Shown: in pieces, positions 63,880 through 64,000 of the stretch | How positions within the stretch are numbered: the stretch's first letter is position 1 | How the letters are laid out: each line of letters begins with the position of its first letter | Assembly (NCBI RefSeq): GCF_001425605.1 | Contig: NZ_LMRG01000029.1 | Location: 62,001-126,000, forward strand | Origin: Rhizobium sp. Leaf453 | GTDB taxonomy: Bacteria; Pseudomonadota; Alphaproteobacteria; Rhizobiales; Rhizobiaceae | Direction: 5' to 3' | DNA: 64,000 bases | Notes under the pieces: generated by a model | Told to the model about the DNA's origin: nothing | Database searches by the model: none | Seen by the model: the letters and a program-made list of their open reading frames with translations, nothing else | Made by a program: the position numbers and the translations under genes

Positions 63880-64000
63880 CAGGCGGTTGCCTCGTCGGCC
63901 TCGGATGGAAATTCGAGGCCGGTCCAGGCGGGCAAGGCGAGGGTGACAGCAACATCGCCGGCGAGAATCGGTTCACCGGCCGCAATTGCCCCTCCGGCTT
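63879..64000 (-). CDS. C-terminal fragment of an unidentified protein cut by the window edge
   Basis: The frame is open from the window edge to a TGA at 63879-63881, which overlaps the HD gene's ATG by one base. About 39 residues are visible, ending EFPSEADEATA, with GAIAAGEPILAGDVAVTL before it. The compact overlap supports a real gene and first member of the operon in this window. No family recognisable from so short a piece. Confidence 0.55.
   Translation of the reverse strand, partial: AGGAIAAGEPILAGDVAVTLALPAWTGLEFPSEADEATA

Overview
This window looks like a chromosomal segment of a Rhizobiaceae alphaproteobacterium (Rhizobium, Agrobacterium or a close relative). The evidence is GC-rich housekeeping DNA, a RopA-type porin, the gene order slt-dapA-smpB / rpoZ-rsh / acpS-lepB-rnc-era, a Tat-exported PhoX phosphatase, nadABC with a NadQ-type regulator gene nearby, and RIME-like intergenic palindromes. 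The species cannot be fixed from sequence reading alone.

Layout. 0-9.4 kb: an aminotransferase, two degenerate PilZ proteins flanking a DUF2177 membrane protein, a secreted caspase-like/Sel1 protein, tRNA-Ser(GCT), a GT42-like putative glycosyltransferase, a highly expressed porin and an alpha/beta hydrolase. 9.4-22.8 kb: the core block of soluble lytic transglycosylase, dapA-smpB, a NYN-domain protein, rpoZ, the bifunctional (p)ppGpp enzyme rsh, small secreted and DUF proteins, then acpS, lepB, rnc and era. 22.9-26.3 kb: glutathionyl-hydroquinone reductase and tex. 26.4-42.1 kb: a polysaccharide locus with a heparinase II/III-like protein, three GT4 glycosyltransferases, a Wzy-like polymerase, a Wzx-like flippase, a CysE-like acetyltransferase, an AlgD-like nucleotide-sugar dehydrogenase, a frameshifted Sel1 gene built of 432-bp tandem repeats, a secreted polysaccharide lyase and galE/exoB. 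This block and the GST-tex pair separate era from recO, which are adjacent in many relatives. 42.3-54.7 kb: recO, a PaaI-type thioesterase, phoX, a DUF2339 membrane protein, an HD hydrolase, a MOSC protein, an aldo/keto reductase, a divergent PhyH dioxygenase/AraC pair and an MFS transporter. 55.0-64.0 kb: nadA-nadB-nadC, small proteins, a TSUP permease, sodC, an MscS channel, and a leftward overlapping operon (partial gene, HD hydrolase, tyrosine phosphatase, nadQ).

How the parts fit. The polysaccharide block can supply precursors (GDP-mannuronate or a related uronate, UDP-galactose), assemble and acetylate a repeat unit, flip it, polymerise it and trim it with lyases. It has no initiating transferase and no Wza/Wzc export genes, which must lie elsewhere. 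NadQ, nadABC and a palindrome 39-63 bases before nadA form a plausible complete NAD-synthesis control circuit within 8 kb. Factor-independent terminators are clear after the caspase gene, porin, smpB, rpoZ, era and tex. A CtrA full-site consensus lies 240 bases upstream of the porin.
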